A stretch of 58,461 nt of DNA. Source: Roseibacillus ishigakijimensis (GTDB lineage Bacteria; Verrucomicrobiota; Verrucomicrobiia; Verrucomicrobiales; Akkermansiaceae). The stretch spans positions 1-58,461 of the forward strand of contig NZ_JAENIO010000025.1 in NCBI RefSeq assembly GCF_016595415.1, given 5' to 3'. The notes beneath the pieces were generated by a model that saw nothing but the letters and a program-made list of their open reading frames with translations, made no database searches and was not told the DNA's origin. The position numbers and the translations under genes were made by a program. This document shows, in pieces, positions 25,554 through 32,463 of the stretch; the first letter of the stretch is position 1; the number at the start of each line of letters is the position of its first letter.

Positions 25554-26503
25554 GGGAGTAGCCGTGTGATGGCCTCGGCCACGGCCTCGGCGGGCAGCTC
25601 GGTGAGACAGCGGTGATCGAGGGGGCAGCGGGCCAAGAGGCAGGGAGCGCATTCCGCGTGAGTGGTGAGGACTTCATGCTTCTTTCCCAATGGCCGGTGG
25701 GTGCGGGGATCATGGGGACCCATCAGGGCCACGCAGGGGACACCGAGGTGGGCCGCTAGATGAAGGGCCGTGCTGGCCGGGGCGACCAGCACACTGAGCG
25801 AAGAAAGCTCCTCCAGCCAGCCCGCGACATCGCCCTCCCCCGGGTCGGAAAGAGCGATGAATTCGTAGGCTTCCCCGGATTGCAGTAGCTTCGGAAGCTG
25901 GCGGAAGGATTCTTCCGGCCAGTCCGCCGCCGGGCCGAGATCCGATTGTCCAAGAAGGCCGATGCGGGCAGGAGCCGGGCTCGCCGGGCGTTCGGGGGGG
26001 GTGAAGTTCTCGGTTGCCCGGGGATGACAACCCAACTTTTCCGCCAGATCGAGATATCGAGTCACCCGATGGGGGAGCGGACCGGTTTCGCGGGCCAGGG
26101 AGAGGGCCTGCGTGGTCCACTTATCCAACGCGGGCAAGGCAGGGCCGAGGCGCTGGGCGACGCCCGTCTTGGCAAGGGCGCGTGCTGCCGGGCTGTCCTC
26201 CACCAATAGGGCCGAGTCGAACTCCTCTCCGGCGAACAGCTTGGCAAGCTTTCCCACCGAGGAGGAGGGATAGGCGAGAACCTTGTCAAAATGGATTTTC
26301 CAAAAGGCTTCCCAAGGACTGGGACAGAGCACCGTCACCGATTTGTCCGCCTGGGCTCGCGCGATGGCGCGGAAGGCCGGGGTCGCCCAGCACGCTTCGA
26401 TGGGATCGAGGGGAGCCACGAGGGCGAGGCGGGAACCAGTGAAATGCGAATCGTCGGACACACGGGCACTTTTGGGGAAAGTCGCCCGGGAGGCAAGAGC
26501 CAT
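25526..26503 (-). CDS. ADP-heptose:LPS heptosyltransferase-like (GT9)
   Basis: Glycosyltransferase family 9 member that would add heptose, or a related sugar, to the lipopolysaccharide core at the inner membrane. Typical signatures near the C-terminus are LVAPASTALHLAAHLGVPCVALMGPHDPRTHRP, a tail with CAPCLLARCPLDHRCLT, and the early AFRAIARAQ and VDK-like strand order. The frame is open to 26680 but the first 59 residues of that extension are Pro/Ser-rich and not family-like, so I set the ATG at 26503, which overlaps the stop of the CBM9-like gene (TGATG). About 325 residues, slightly short for the family. Confidence 0.82.
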   Translation of the reverse strand: MALASRATFPKSARVSDDSHFTGSRLALVAPLDPIEACWATPAFRAIARAQADKSVTVLCPSPWEAFWKIHFDKVLAYPSSSVGKLAKLFAGEEFDSALLVEDSPAARALAKTGVAQRLGPALPALDKWTTQALSLARETGPLPHRVTRYLDLAEKLGCHPRATENFTPPERPASPAPARIGLLGQSDLGPAADWPEESFRQLPKLLQSGEAYEFIALSDPGEGDVAGWLEELSSLSVLVAPASTALHLAAHLGVPCVALMGPHDPRTHRPLGKKHEVLTTHAECAPCLLARCPLDHRCLTELPAEAVAEAITRLLPQEELLASK

Positions 26504-27033
26504 CAGGCGGGCTGCAGAGGCAGGAAATGGCCGGGCTGGTGAAAATCCGGCTCCCGACCCGGCAGGGGGGCAACGGTGAAAAATCGCTGCTGGGGAGAGT
26601 CGAGAATGGCCGTCAGATTGAAATGGGTTGGGGGTTGGTCGCCGAAAATCTGATGGGGAAGAAAAAGGGAAGCCTGCCAAGCTTCTGCGGTTGGCGAGCC
26701 TTCCGCTTGGATCCCGGAAAAATCGCCCTCCTTTTCAGCGGGCTCCCGCACGCCCCGGAACCATTGCGCCCACCAAGCTCCGTTAGGGCTCAGGTTGACT
26801 TCGAGATATCGTCGCGTGCCGGCGGGAGCCAGGAAGAGCTCGACCACGTCATGACGCCACAGTTCCGGGACGAAGCGTCCTTCGCGAGCCTCGGGATGAC
26901 ACCGGGCCCCGGCCTCCCGGCTGGCTGAGAAGTGAAAACCTTCTTCGGAAATGCGCAGAACCAGAGTCAGCGGGGGAGAAAGGGCGGCTCCGAACCAATC
27001 AGAAGCGAGGCGATGGCGCGATTGTTGCTGCAT
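26503..27033 (-). CDS. CBM9/DOMON-like protein
   Basis: A protein of about 176 residues whose middle matches the carbohydrate-binding module family 9/DOMON-like pattern: WRHDVVELFLAP followed by GTRRYLEVNLSPNGAWWAQWF, and a final strand with HFNLTAIL. No signal peptide is obvious from the ATG at 27033 (MQQQSRHRL); the frame extends upstream to 27093 with a hydrophobic SPVFVIILLLIP segment that could be a signal anchor, so the longer form is a real alternative. Its stop overlaps the start of the heptosyltransferase gene. Pairing of a glycan-binding fold with a GT9 enzyme suggests envelope-glycan work, but this is inference. Confidence 0.7.
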   Translation of the reverse strand: MQQQSRHRLASDWFGAALSPPLTLVLRISEEGFHFSASREAGARCHPEAREGRFVPELWRHDVVELFLAPAGTRRYLEVNLSPNGAWWAQWFRGVREPAEKEGDFSGIQAEGSPTAEAWQASLFLPHQIFGDQPPTHFNLTAILDSPQQRFFTVAPLPGREPDFHQPGHFLPLQPA

Positions 27034-27157
27034 GGAGGGAATGAGTAGCAGGATTATGACAAAAACGGGCGAAATATTCTCTATGGAATCCAAAAAAAGG
27101 GTGGTGCGTCGAAAGACAGTCCTCTAAGCTCCGTTAAGAAAGTTGTAGCAAATATCG

Positions 27158-27943
27158 GTGAAACTCAAGCCTATCGAATATATCGGGCCAGCCCCGACTG
27201 TCAAGAAACCCCGCAGTGGCGCAGGGGGATGGCTTTTGATCGGATTTGCGGCTTTATTGGCCTTCTTGCTTGCCCGGCCTTTTTTCCAGCTGGTGCAGGC
27301 CCAGCAAAGCGAGCCCAATGCCACGACTCTAGAAGCGGCCGGTCGCCAGTTGGACAAGATGGGCACATTTGGCGCGAAGCTGGCCAAAGCCGCCTTGGCC
27401 CGGACGCAAGCCGAAGTGGTTTATGACCTCACCTACCGGGTGATTGACTTTCCCAATGGCGATATTCCCGCTGATCGCGGCAAGGCTGAGGATGTCATCA
27501 TCCGCTCCTACCGGGCCTTGGGCACGGACCTGCAGCTGCTGCTCAACGATGATATGTCGGAAAATTTCCGGGAGTATCCCCGCTACTGGGGCATGTCCGG
27601 ACCCGATCCCAACATCGACCATCGCCGCACTCCCAATCTGCAGCGCTTCTTTGTTCGGTTTGGCGAATCCATTCCGCCGTCCAACTCTTCCGACGACTAT
27701 GATATCGGCGATATCGTGGTCTGGCATCTCCCCGAGCAGTCGCCCCAGCGGGCAGGCCATATCGGAATCGTAGTGCCGGGACCCGGCAAGCTGTCGGACG
27801 AAAAGTGGGTCGTGCACAACAATGGTTCCGGTCCGCGTTGGGAGAATGAGCTCTTCTCTTACCCCATCATCGGGCACTACCGCTACATCCCGGAGAGTCT
27901 GTTGGTCGATGTGGATGCCGAGGGCGAGCTTCCCATGCCTTGA
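27158..27943 (+). CDS. DUF1287 family protein, membrane-anchored
   Basis: A 261-residue protein with one N-terminal membrane segment (about residues 24-46). The rest matches DUF1287 (YijF family) well: DVIIRSYRALGTDLQ, NDDMSENFREYP, DPNIDHRRTPNLQRFF, then DYDIGDIVVWHLP, AGHIGIVVPG and the final HNNGSGPRWENELFSY with GHYRY. The biochemical function of this family is not known to me. Start is GTG at 27158. It stands alone, divergent from the CBM9-like gene across 124 bases. Confidence 0.85.
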   Translation: MKLKPIEYIGPAPTVKKPRSGAGGWLLIGFAALLAFLLARPFFQLVQAQQSEPNATTLEAAGRQLDKMGTFGAKLAKAALARTQAEVVYDLTYRVIDFPNGDIPADRGKAEDVIIRSYRALGTDLQLLLNDDMSENFREYPRYWGMSGPDPNIDHRRTPNLQRFFVRFGESIPPSNSSDDYDIGDIVVWHLPEQSPQRAGHIGIVVPGPGKLSDEKWVVHNNGSGPRWENELFSYPIIGHYRYIPESLLVDVDAEGELPMP

Positions 27944-28209
27944 GTCCGTCTCTTCTCAAGGGGGATTCCCTCAGCCCGGTCGCGTCACCAGACGCCTGGG
28001 AGGATTCTTGCAAATCACCACGATTTTTGCCGACTCGAAAATCTAACAGATTCTAACAGGTCCGAGTGCTTGTAGATTGGAGGGTCGTTCAGATGGGGAG
28101 AGGCAGGAAAGCGGTTGGAAAGCAAGCTGAAATCCATATGACACAAAGGCTCGGGAAGATCGACTTTAGCTTTGCCAAGCCTCGCATTCTTGCGCAGAAA
28201 GAGGGGGCT

Positions 28210-28485
28210 ATGAACAAAGCAGAACTCATTGAAGCAGTCCAAAAGGAATTGGGATCCGAAGCAACCAAGCGTCAGGCCGAAGAGTCTGTCGCGGCCGTTC
28301 TTGATGCGATCGCCAAAGGTGTGAAAAAGGACGAAAAAGTTCAGATCATCGGTTTTGGCACTTTCGAGGTCAAAAAGCGGGCTGAGCGTATGGGTCGTAA
28401 CCCCAAAACTGGAGAAGCGATGAAGATCAAGGCTTCCAAGTCTGTTGGCTTCAAGCCTTCCTCCACGTTGAAAGCCTCTCTCTAA
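28210..28485 (+). CDS. HU/IHF-type nucleoid protein
   Basis: Small basic DNA-binding protein of the HU family that bends and compacts DNA as a dimer. Residues 1-91 begin MNKAELIEAVQKELG and contain the family motif GFGTFEVKKRAERMGRNPKTGE, the beta arm with the Arg-Met-Gly-Arg-Asn-Pro sequence, and end in KSVGFKPSSTLKASL. The start was set at the ATG at 28210 on family length (91 residues). The frame is open upstream to 28066, but the preceding sequence is not like HU. The 266-base upstream gap is AT-rich and contains repeated ATCTAACAG/TTCTAACAG; a promoter is likely there. Confidence 0.94.
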   Translation: MNKAELIEAVQKELGSEATKRQAEESVAAVLDAIAKGVKKDEKVQIIGFGTFEVKKRAERMGRNPKTGEAMKIKASKSVGFKPSSTLKASL

Positions 28486-28511
28486 AATCCCCCAGGAATT
28501 TTTTGAGTCTT

Positions 28512-28545
28512 CCCCGGTGTGGTCTTGGCCCACCGGGGTTTTTTT
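28512..28545 (+). terminator. Rho-independent terminator after the HU gene
   Basis: CCCCGGTG and CACCGGGG form an 8-bp perfect stem around an 11-base loop, followed by a run of T at 28539-28545. It lies 26 bases past the HU stop codon. Confidence 0.9.
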
Positions 28546-28582
28546 ATTTGCGGGGAGAGGGAAAAAGGGTCGAAGTGGGGGG

Positions 28583-29380
28583 GTGAAAATTCTCGCGCAG
28601 CTGGGCGACTTGTTCTTGGCCTTTTGCCGCTACTTGGGCGAGCTGGCTTTTCTGGTGGGGGAGGTGGCCGAGTCCCTGTGGCGCGGTCGGCTGCGCTGGC
28701 CCCAGTTCTATCGGCAGATTGCCGAAATTGGATTTCGCTCGCAGCCCGTGGTCGTGATCACGGGAGCCTTCACGGGTGCGGTTTTGGCCGCGCAAGCGCT
28801 CTTCCAGTTCAAACTGGTGGGGATGGAGACCCTCGCCGGGGGCCTGGTGAGCGCGGCCATGCTGCGGGAACTCGGTCCCGTGATCACCGGGCTCATGTTG
28901 GCCGGGCGAGTGGGCTCATCCATGGCGGCCGAGATTGGGACCATGCGCGTCACCGAGCAAATCGATGCCCTGCGCTCGATGGCGGTTCATCCCATTGACT
29001 ACCTCGTCACCCCGCGCTTTTTGGCCATGTTTGTCTCCATCCCGCTCCTCCTCGTGCAGTCGGTGGTCTGCGGCATTCTGGCCTCTTACCTGATTGGGGT
29101 GCCTTTGTTCCATGTCGAAGAGGCCGATTGGTGGAAGAATGTGCGGCAGTATTCATCCCTCGCCGATGTCTCGGTGGCTCTCATCAAGGGCGGAGCCTTC
29201 GGGCTCCTCATCGTCATCATTTCCTGCCACCAGGGCTTGCAAGCCAGCAATGGCGCGGTGGGAGTGGGCAAGGGGACGACCCGGGCCATGGTCTATTCCT
29301 CCCTCGCTATCCTCGTGGCCAATTTCCTTCTCTCCATGCTCATGCAGCTCATTTTTCCCTTGGGAATTGTCACCTCCTGA
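28583..29380 (+). CDS. mlaE: MlaE-family ABC transporter permease
   Basis: Membrane subunit of the MlaFEDB-type phospholipid ABC transporter, which moves lipids between the inner and outer membranes. About five spans are visible. Conserved segments are the first loop PVVVITGAFTGAVLAAQ, the central AAMLRELGPVITGLMLAGRVGSSMAAEIGTMRVTEQIDAL signature and the final GTTRAMVYSSLAILVANFLL. The GTG at 28583 was chosen; the frame is open upstream but overlaps the terminator. The ATPase (MlaF) and MCE partner (MlaD) are not adjacent, the next gene being msrB, so the transporter is split across the genome. Confidence 0.88.
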   Translation: MKILAQLGDLFLAFCRYLGELAFLVGEVAESLWRGRLRWPQFYRQIAEIGFRSQPVVVITGAFTGAVLAAQALFQFKLVGMETLAGGLVSAAMLRELGPVITGLMLAGRVGSSMAAEIGTMRVTEQIDALRSMAVHPIDYLVTPRFLAMFVSIPLLLVQSVVCGILASYLIGVPLFHVEEADWWKNVRQYSSLADVSVALIKGGAFGLLIVIISCHQGLQASNGAVGVGKGTTRAMVYSSLAILVANFLLSMLMQLIFPLGIVTS

Positions 29381-29458
29381 AGGCCCGCCCCGGATCGGAC
29401 GTTTGACGAGAAGCCCGCCGGGGAATAACCTTCTACCTATCCCGCTCCTATTACTGAC

Positions 29459-30052
29459 ATGAATGCATCAAAAATTCTGACCACTTGCGCCGTGGCCTGC
29501 AGTCTTGTTCTCGCCAGCCTGGCCCTCAGCCAGCAGTTGGCCAGCAAAGGGCCCGCGATGGAAGTGGCCAAAGAAGCACCGGAAGCACCGAAACAAAAAG
29601 TTGTGAAAACAGAGGAAGAATGGAAAAAGGAACTGACCCCCGAGCAATACCGCATCCTGCGTGAGGCGGGCACCGAACGGGCATTTGGTCAGGTATACAA
29701 GGAATTCAAAGAGCAGGGGGCGGGAACTTACGTCTGCGTCGGCTGCAATACCGAGCTTTTCACCTCCAATGAAAAGTTCGATTCCCATTGCGGGTGGCCC
29801 TCTTTTTACGACCCAGCGGATTCGGAGCATGTCAAGACCGTGACCGACCTCAGTGGGGGCATGGTCCGCACTGAAGTGCGGTGTGCTCATTGCGACGGCC
29901 ACCTCGGCCATGTCTTCGAGGGCGAGGGCTTCGACACCCCCACCGACCAACGCTACTGCATCAATGGCTCCGTCCTCCGCTTCGTTCCCCGTGAAGTCGC
30001 CGAGAAAAAGGCTGAAGAAGAGCCTGAAAGTGAGTCAAAAGACTCCAAGTAA
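29459..30052 (+). CDS. msrB: Exported peptide-methionine (R)-S-oxide reductase
   Basis: Reduces the R-epimer of methionine sulfoxide in oxidised proteins. Zinc-binding cysteines occur in pairs: Cys93/Cys96 (CVGC) and Cys142/Cys145 (CAHC). The catalytic Cys is Cys167 in RYCINGS, and Cys111 in SHCGWPSF corresponds to the resolving cysteine of classical MsrB. Residues 1-28 form a signal sequence (LVLASLALSQQLA), so the enzyme is predicted to work in the periplasm, where it needs an external reductant. A Lys/Glu-rich tail follows the domain. The ATP synthase operon begins 150 bases downstream, after a terminator. Confidence 0.93.
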   Translation: MNASKILTTCAVACSLVLASLALSQQLASKGPAMEVAKEAPEAPKQKVVKTEEEWKKELTPEQYRILREAGTERAFGQVYKEFKEQGAGTYVCVGCNTELFTSNEKFDSHCGWPSFYDPADSEHVKTVTDLSGGMVRTEVRCAHCDGHLGHVFEGEGFDTPTDQRYCINGSVLRFVPREVAEKKAEEEPESESKDSK

Positions 30053-30064
30053 GCAGCTTCTGCT

Positions 30065-30106
30065 GTCAAACAGCCCGTCTGGCCCCAGGGCCGTTTGACG
30101 ATTTTT
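30065..30106 (+). terminator. Probable terminator after msrB
   Basis: GTCAAAC (30065-30071) pairs with GTTTGAC (30093-30099). The inner loop carries a further GGCCC/GGGCC pairing, and a TTTTT tract follows at 30102-30106. It separates msrB from the atp promoter. Confidence 0.7.
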
Positions 30107-30121
30107 AGCGGTCGATTGCGG

Positions 30122-30145
30122 ACTTTGTGAAATTTTTCACAAAGT
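30122..30145. promoter_or_regulatory. Perfect 11-bp inverted repeat before the atp promoter
   Basis: ACTTTGTGAAA and TTTCACAAAGT form a perfect 11-bp dyad with only two T bases between the arms, ending four bases ahead of the candidate -35 box of the atp operon. The near-absence of a loop makes a transcription terminator unlikely and an operator for a dimeric regulator plausible. It may alternatively work as a rod-shaped duplex, or as a weak terminator in one direction only. Confidence 0.55.
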
Positions 30146-30149
30146 AGCC

Positions 30150-30178
30150 TTGACCCCCGATTCGACAATCCTTATTCG
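30150..30178 (+). promoter_or_regulatory. Candidate sigma-70-type promoter of the atp operon
   Basis: TTGACC (30150-30155) is followed by 17 bases and TATTCG (30173-30178), 25 bases before the atpB start. The -35 fits the consensus at five of six positions and the -10 at three. Its place and spacing, not mere match, support it. Confidence 0.5.
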
Positions 30179-30202
30179 AATCGCAGTCGGCACCGCAACA
30201 CC

Positions 30203-31105
30203 GTGAATTTTTCAACCTACTTCTCCCGCATTTCTCTGACCGCTCTTGGCCTCTTGGCCACCGGCGGTATCGCATCCGCCGCCGAGGGTGGTGGTCATCA
30301 CAAAATGCCGCTCAATGCTGAGCAGATTCTGGGCCCAGTTTCCAATTCCATCCTGATGTGCTGGATTGCGGTTGGTCTCATCGTTCTTTTCGCCAAGGCG
30401 GCGACCAAGGAGATGAAGATGATTCCGGCAGGCTTCCAGAACTTCGCGGAATGGGTGGTCGAGAGTATCTACGACTTCTTCGGCAACATTCTTGGTGAGC
30501 ATCTTATCAAGCGCACCTTCTGGTTCTTCGGTTCCGTTTTTGTCTTCATTCTGGTCAATAACTACCTCGGGCTCTTCCCGGGTGTGGGCACGGTTGGCAT
30601 GTATGGCACCGGCGAAAATCTTTCCGAGCCTGTCTGGCGTCCTTTCCTGCGGGGGGCCAATGCCGACTTGAACTTGACCGCGGCCATGGCCTTCACCTTC
30701 GCCATTCTTTGGTTCTACTGGGCCATCACCGAAAACGGAGTGAAAGGGTTCTTTGACCACATTTTCGCGCCCAAGGGCGATTTCGGCGGGCTCATGCTCA
30801 TCATGATGGTGCCCATTTTCCTCTTTGTGGGGGTCTTGGAGATGGTTTCCATTGCCATCCGTCCCGTCGCTCTCAGTTTCCGTCTCTTTGGTAACATCTA
30901 CGGTGGTGAGCAGACCTTGGAGTCTCTCATGGCGCTTATTCCTGAAGGTTTAGACTTGTTGCGTTTCCTGCCCGCGTTGCCCTTTATGTTCGTCGAGTTG
31001 CTCGTCGGTCTCATTCAGGCGCTCGTCTTCACTCTTCTCAGTGCGATTTTCCTCCGTCTCATCTGTGACCACGATCACGGTGATGACCACGACGAGGCTC
31101 ACTAA
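30203..31105 (+). CDS. atpB: ATP synthase F0 subunit a
   Basis: Stator channel subunit of the membrane sector, carries protons to and from the c-ring. Residues 1-24 include a cleavable-looking N-terminal segment (TALGLLATGGIASAA). The essential Arg lies in LSFRLFGNIYGGE. The second conserved region is LVELLVGLIQALVFTLLSAIF near the C-terminus. A His/Asp-rich cytosolic or lumenal tail (DHDHGDDHDEAH) closes the protein. Start is GTG at 30203 and there is no Shine-Dalgarno. The first gene of the eight-gene operon; no atpI precedes it. Confidence 0.96.
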   Translation: MNFSTYFSRISLTALGLLATGGIASAAEGGGHHKMPLNAEQILGPVSNSILMCWIAVGLIVLFAKAATKEMKMIPAGFQNFAEWVVESIYDFFGNILGEHLIKRTFWFFGSVFVFILVNNYLGLFPGVGTVGMYGTGENLSEPVWRPFLRGANADLNLTAAMAFTFAILWFYWAITENGVKGFFDHIFAPKGDFGGLMLIMMVPIFLFVGVLEMVSIAIRPVALSFRLFGNIYGGEQTLESLMALIPEGLDLLRFLPALPFMFVELLVGLIQALVFTLLSAIFLRLICDHDHGDDHDEAH

Positions 31106-31177
31106 TGACCCCTTTCGGCGCTTGACCATGGCAAGACTGTGGGAGTGTCGTTCAACCAACAAAAAACAGATACAAAC

Positions 31178-31405
31178 ATGACAATCGAAATGCTCCCATT
31201 GGTGATCGCAGCCTTCGAAGCCAACAAGTTCTTTGTTGCCGCTCTCGCCGCTGTTGGCGCGGGTCTCGGCATCGGCCTTCTTGGTTCCAAGGCGGCTGAA
31301 GCAACTGGCCGTAACCCCGGTGCTGCTACTCCCATCCTCGTTCTTTCCATTATTTTGGCCGCCCTTATTGAGGGTGTCTTCATTCTTTCTGCCTTCGCAG
31401 TCTAA
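31178..31405 (+). CDS. atpE: ATP synthase F0 subunit c
   Basis: Proteolipid of the rotating ring, 75 residues with two membrane spans. The first helix has the glycine-rich AALAAVGAGLGIGLLGSKAAEATGRNP with the polar loop (ATGRNP). The second contains the ion-binding Glu in AALIEGVFILSAF. No Gln/Glu-Ser-Thr sodium signature is evident, so proton use is likely. The start was set at the ATG at 31178; the frame is open upstream (31139) but the extension is polar and not family-like. Preceded by an A-rich leader with no Shine-Dalgarno. Confidence 0.96.
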   Translation: MTIEMLPLVIAAFEANKFFVAALAAVGAGLGIGLLGSKAAEATGRNPGAATPILVLSIILAALIEGVFILSAFAV

Positions 31406-31420
31406 ATGATCTTACAAAGT

Positions 31421-31448
31421 CCGCCGGACTTCAGGTCCGGCGGCAATT
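31421..31448 (+). other. Intercistronic hairpin between atpE and atpF
   Basis: CCGCCGGAC and GTCCGGCGG form a perfect 9-bp GC-rich stem around the loop TTCAG, and a short AATTTTT tract follows. It lies 15 bases after the atpE stop and 19 bases before the atpF start. Such a structure can act as a partial terminator or as a 3' stabiliser of the upstream message, so that more subunit c is made than its operon partners. Whether it does so here is untested. Confidence 0.8.
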
Positions 31449-31466
31449 TTTCACTCTTAATCCACG

Positions 31467-32009
31467 ATGAATCTCCTATTAGCCGCCGCCGAAGTCGAAC
31501 CCGGAGTCTGGGAAAACCTGACCAAGACCTTTGGTCTCAAGGTGCCCTCCTTCGTGGCTCAAGTGATCAATTTCTTTCTTGTTATCTTCGTTCTCAAGAA
31601 GTTCGCCTTCGGGCCCATCCAAGCCATGTTGGAAGAGCGCAAGCAGCGCATTGCTGATGGCGAAGAGAAGCTTGTCCAGATCGAGCGGCAACTCGCTGAG
31701 AGCGAGAAGAAGACTGCTGAAGCCATTGCCAAAGCCAATGCCGATGCCCAGCGCATGATTGACGAGGCCAAGGAAAGCGCGGCCAAGCTCAGCGAGCAGG
31801 AAGCCCAGAAAGCCTCCGCCTCCGCCCAAGCTATTTTGGCCAAAGCCGAAGAGGCTGCCAAGGCTGAGCGTGAGAAGATGAAGTCCGAGCTGAAGACTGA
31901 ATTCGGCAAGCTCGTCACTGCTGCGACTTCACAGGTGGCTGGCAAAGTCCTCAACGACGACGATCAGCGTCGCATCAACGAGGAGTCCCTCAAGACTCTC
32001 TCCAACTAA
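31467..32009 (+). CDS. atpF: ATP synthase F0 subunit b
   Basis: Peripheral-stalk subunit: a single membrane span (about residues 28-48, VPSFVAQVINFFLVIFVLKKF) leads into a long charged coiled coil, with typical PIQAMLEERKQRIADGEEKLVQIE and Ala/Glu/Lys-rich helix to the C-terminus. Length is 180 residues, normal. Preceded by a leader without Shine-Dalgarno. A start at 31467 fits the span position. Only one b-type gene is in the operon. Confidence 0.95.
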   Translation: MNLLLAAAEVEPGVWENLTKTFGLKVPSFVAQVINFFLVIFVLKKFAFGPIQAMLEERKQRIADGEEKLVQIERQLAESEKKTAEAIAKANADAQRMIDEAKESAAKLSEQEAQKASASAQAILAKAEEAAKAEREKMKSELKTEFGKLVTAATSQVAGKVLNDDDQRRINEESLKTLSN

Positions 32010-32042
32010 TCTCCTTTTCTTCTCTTTTAAGAACCAATCGCG

Positions 32043-32438
32043 ATGAAGATTTCCAAGTCTGCTCAAACCACGGCGCGACGCATTTTTCGCCTGTGCTCTC
32101 CCGAGGGCCGTATCGATGAAGATCGCATGCGCCAGGCAATCGCTAAGCTCGTAGAAGATCAGCCCCGTGACTACCGGGCGATTCTGGCAGGACTCGCGCG
32201 TTTGGTTCGTCGGGAAGAAGCCCGCAGCCGCGTGGTGGTCGAGAGCGCCCAGTTTCTCGACCCCGCCACCGAGCAGCAGGTTCGCGACTCCTTGACCAAG
32301 CAATATGGCCAGGGTCTCAATTTTGAATTCCGAACCAATCCCGACCTCATGGGTGGGATGAAGATCCGAGTCGGCGATGACGTCATCGATGGTTCGGTCG
32401 CCGCGCGCATCAAGCGCCTTGAAACCGTATTTCAGTAA
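32043..32438 (+). CDS. atpH: ATP synthase F1 subunit delta, short form
   Basis: Connects the alpha/beta head to the b stalk. The C-terminal portion is clearly delta/OSCP, with RVVVESAQFLDPATEQQVRDSL and the closing NPDLMGGMKIRVGDDVIDGSVAARIKRLE. The protein is only 131 residues, against about 175-185 in most bacteria. The shortening is in the N-terminal helical domain that binds the alpha-subunit N-termini, where only about three or four helices remain. The start has no obvious alternative upstream: the frame is closed before 32043. It may be a genuine compact version rather than a broken gene, since frame and neighbours are intact. Confidence 0.9.
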   Translation: MKISKSAQTTARRIFRLCSPEGRIDEDRMRQAIAKLVEDQPRDYRAILAGLARLVRREEARSRVVVESAQFLDPATEQQVRDSLTKQYGQGLNFEFRTNPDLMGGMKIRVGDDVIDGSVAARIKRLETVFQ

Positions 32439-32463
32439 ACACAATCTCCAATAAATCAATCCG

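Noticed and set aside
26504-26680. Longer heptosyltransferase start at 26680
   Set aside because: The additional 59 residues are Pro/Ser-rich, lie in the neighbouring CBM9-like gene and do not fit the GT9 N-terminus.
28066-28209. Longer HU protein with 48 extra N-terminal residues
   Set aside because: HU proteins are about 90 residues; the ATG at 28210 begins exactly at the family N-terminus.
30122-30145. Rho-independent terminator reading of the 11-bp dyad
   Set aside because: The stem is AT-rich, has almost no loop and is followed by the atp promoter rather than a T tract; the GTCAAAC/GTTTGAC hairpin just before it is the better terminator.
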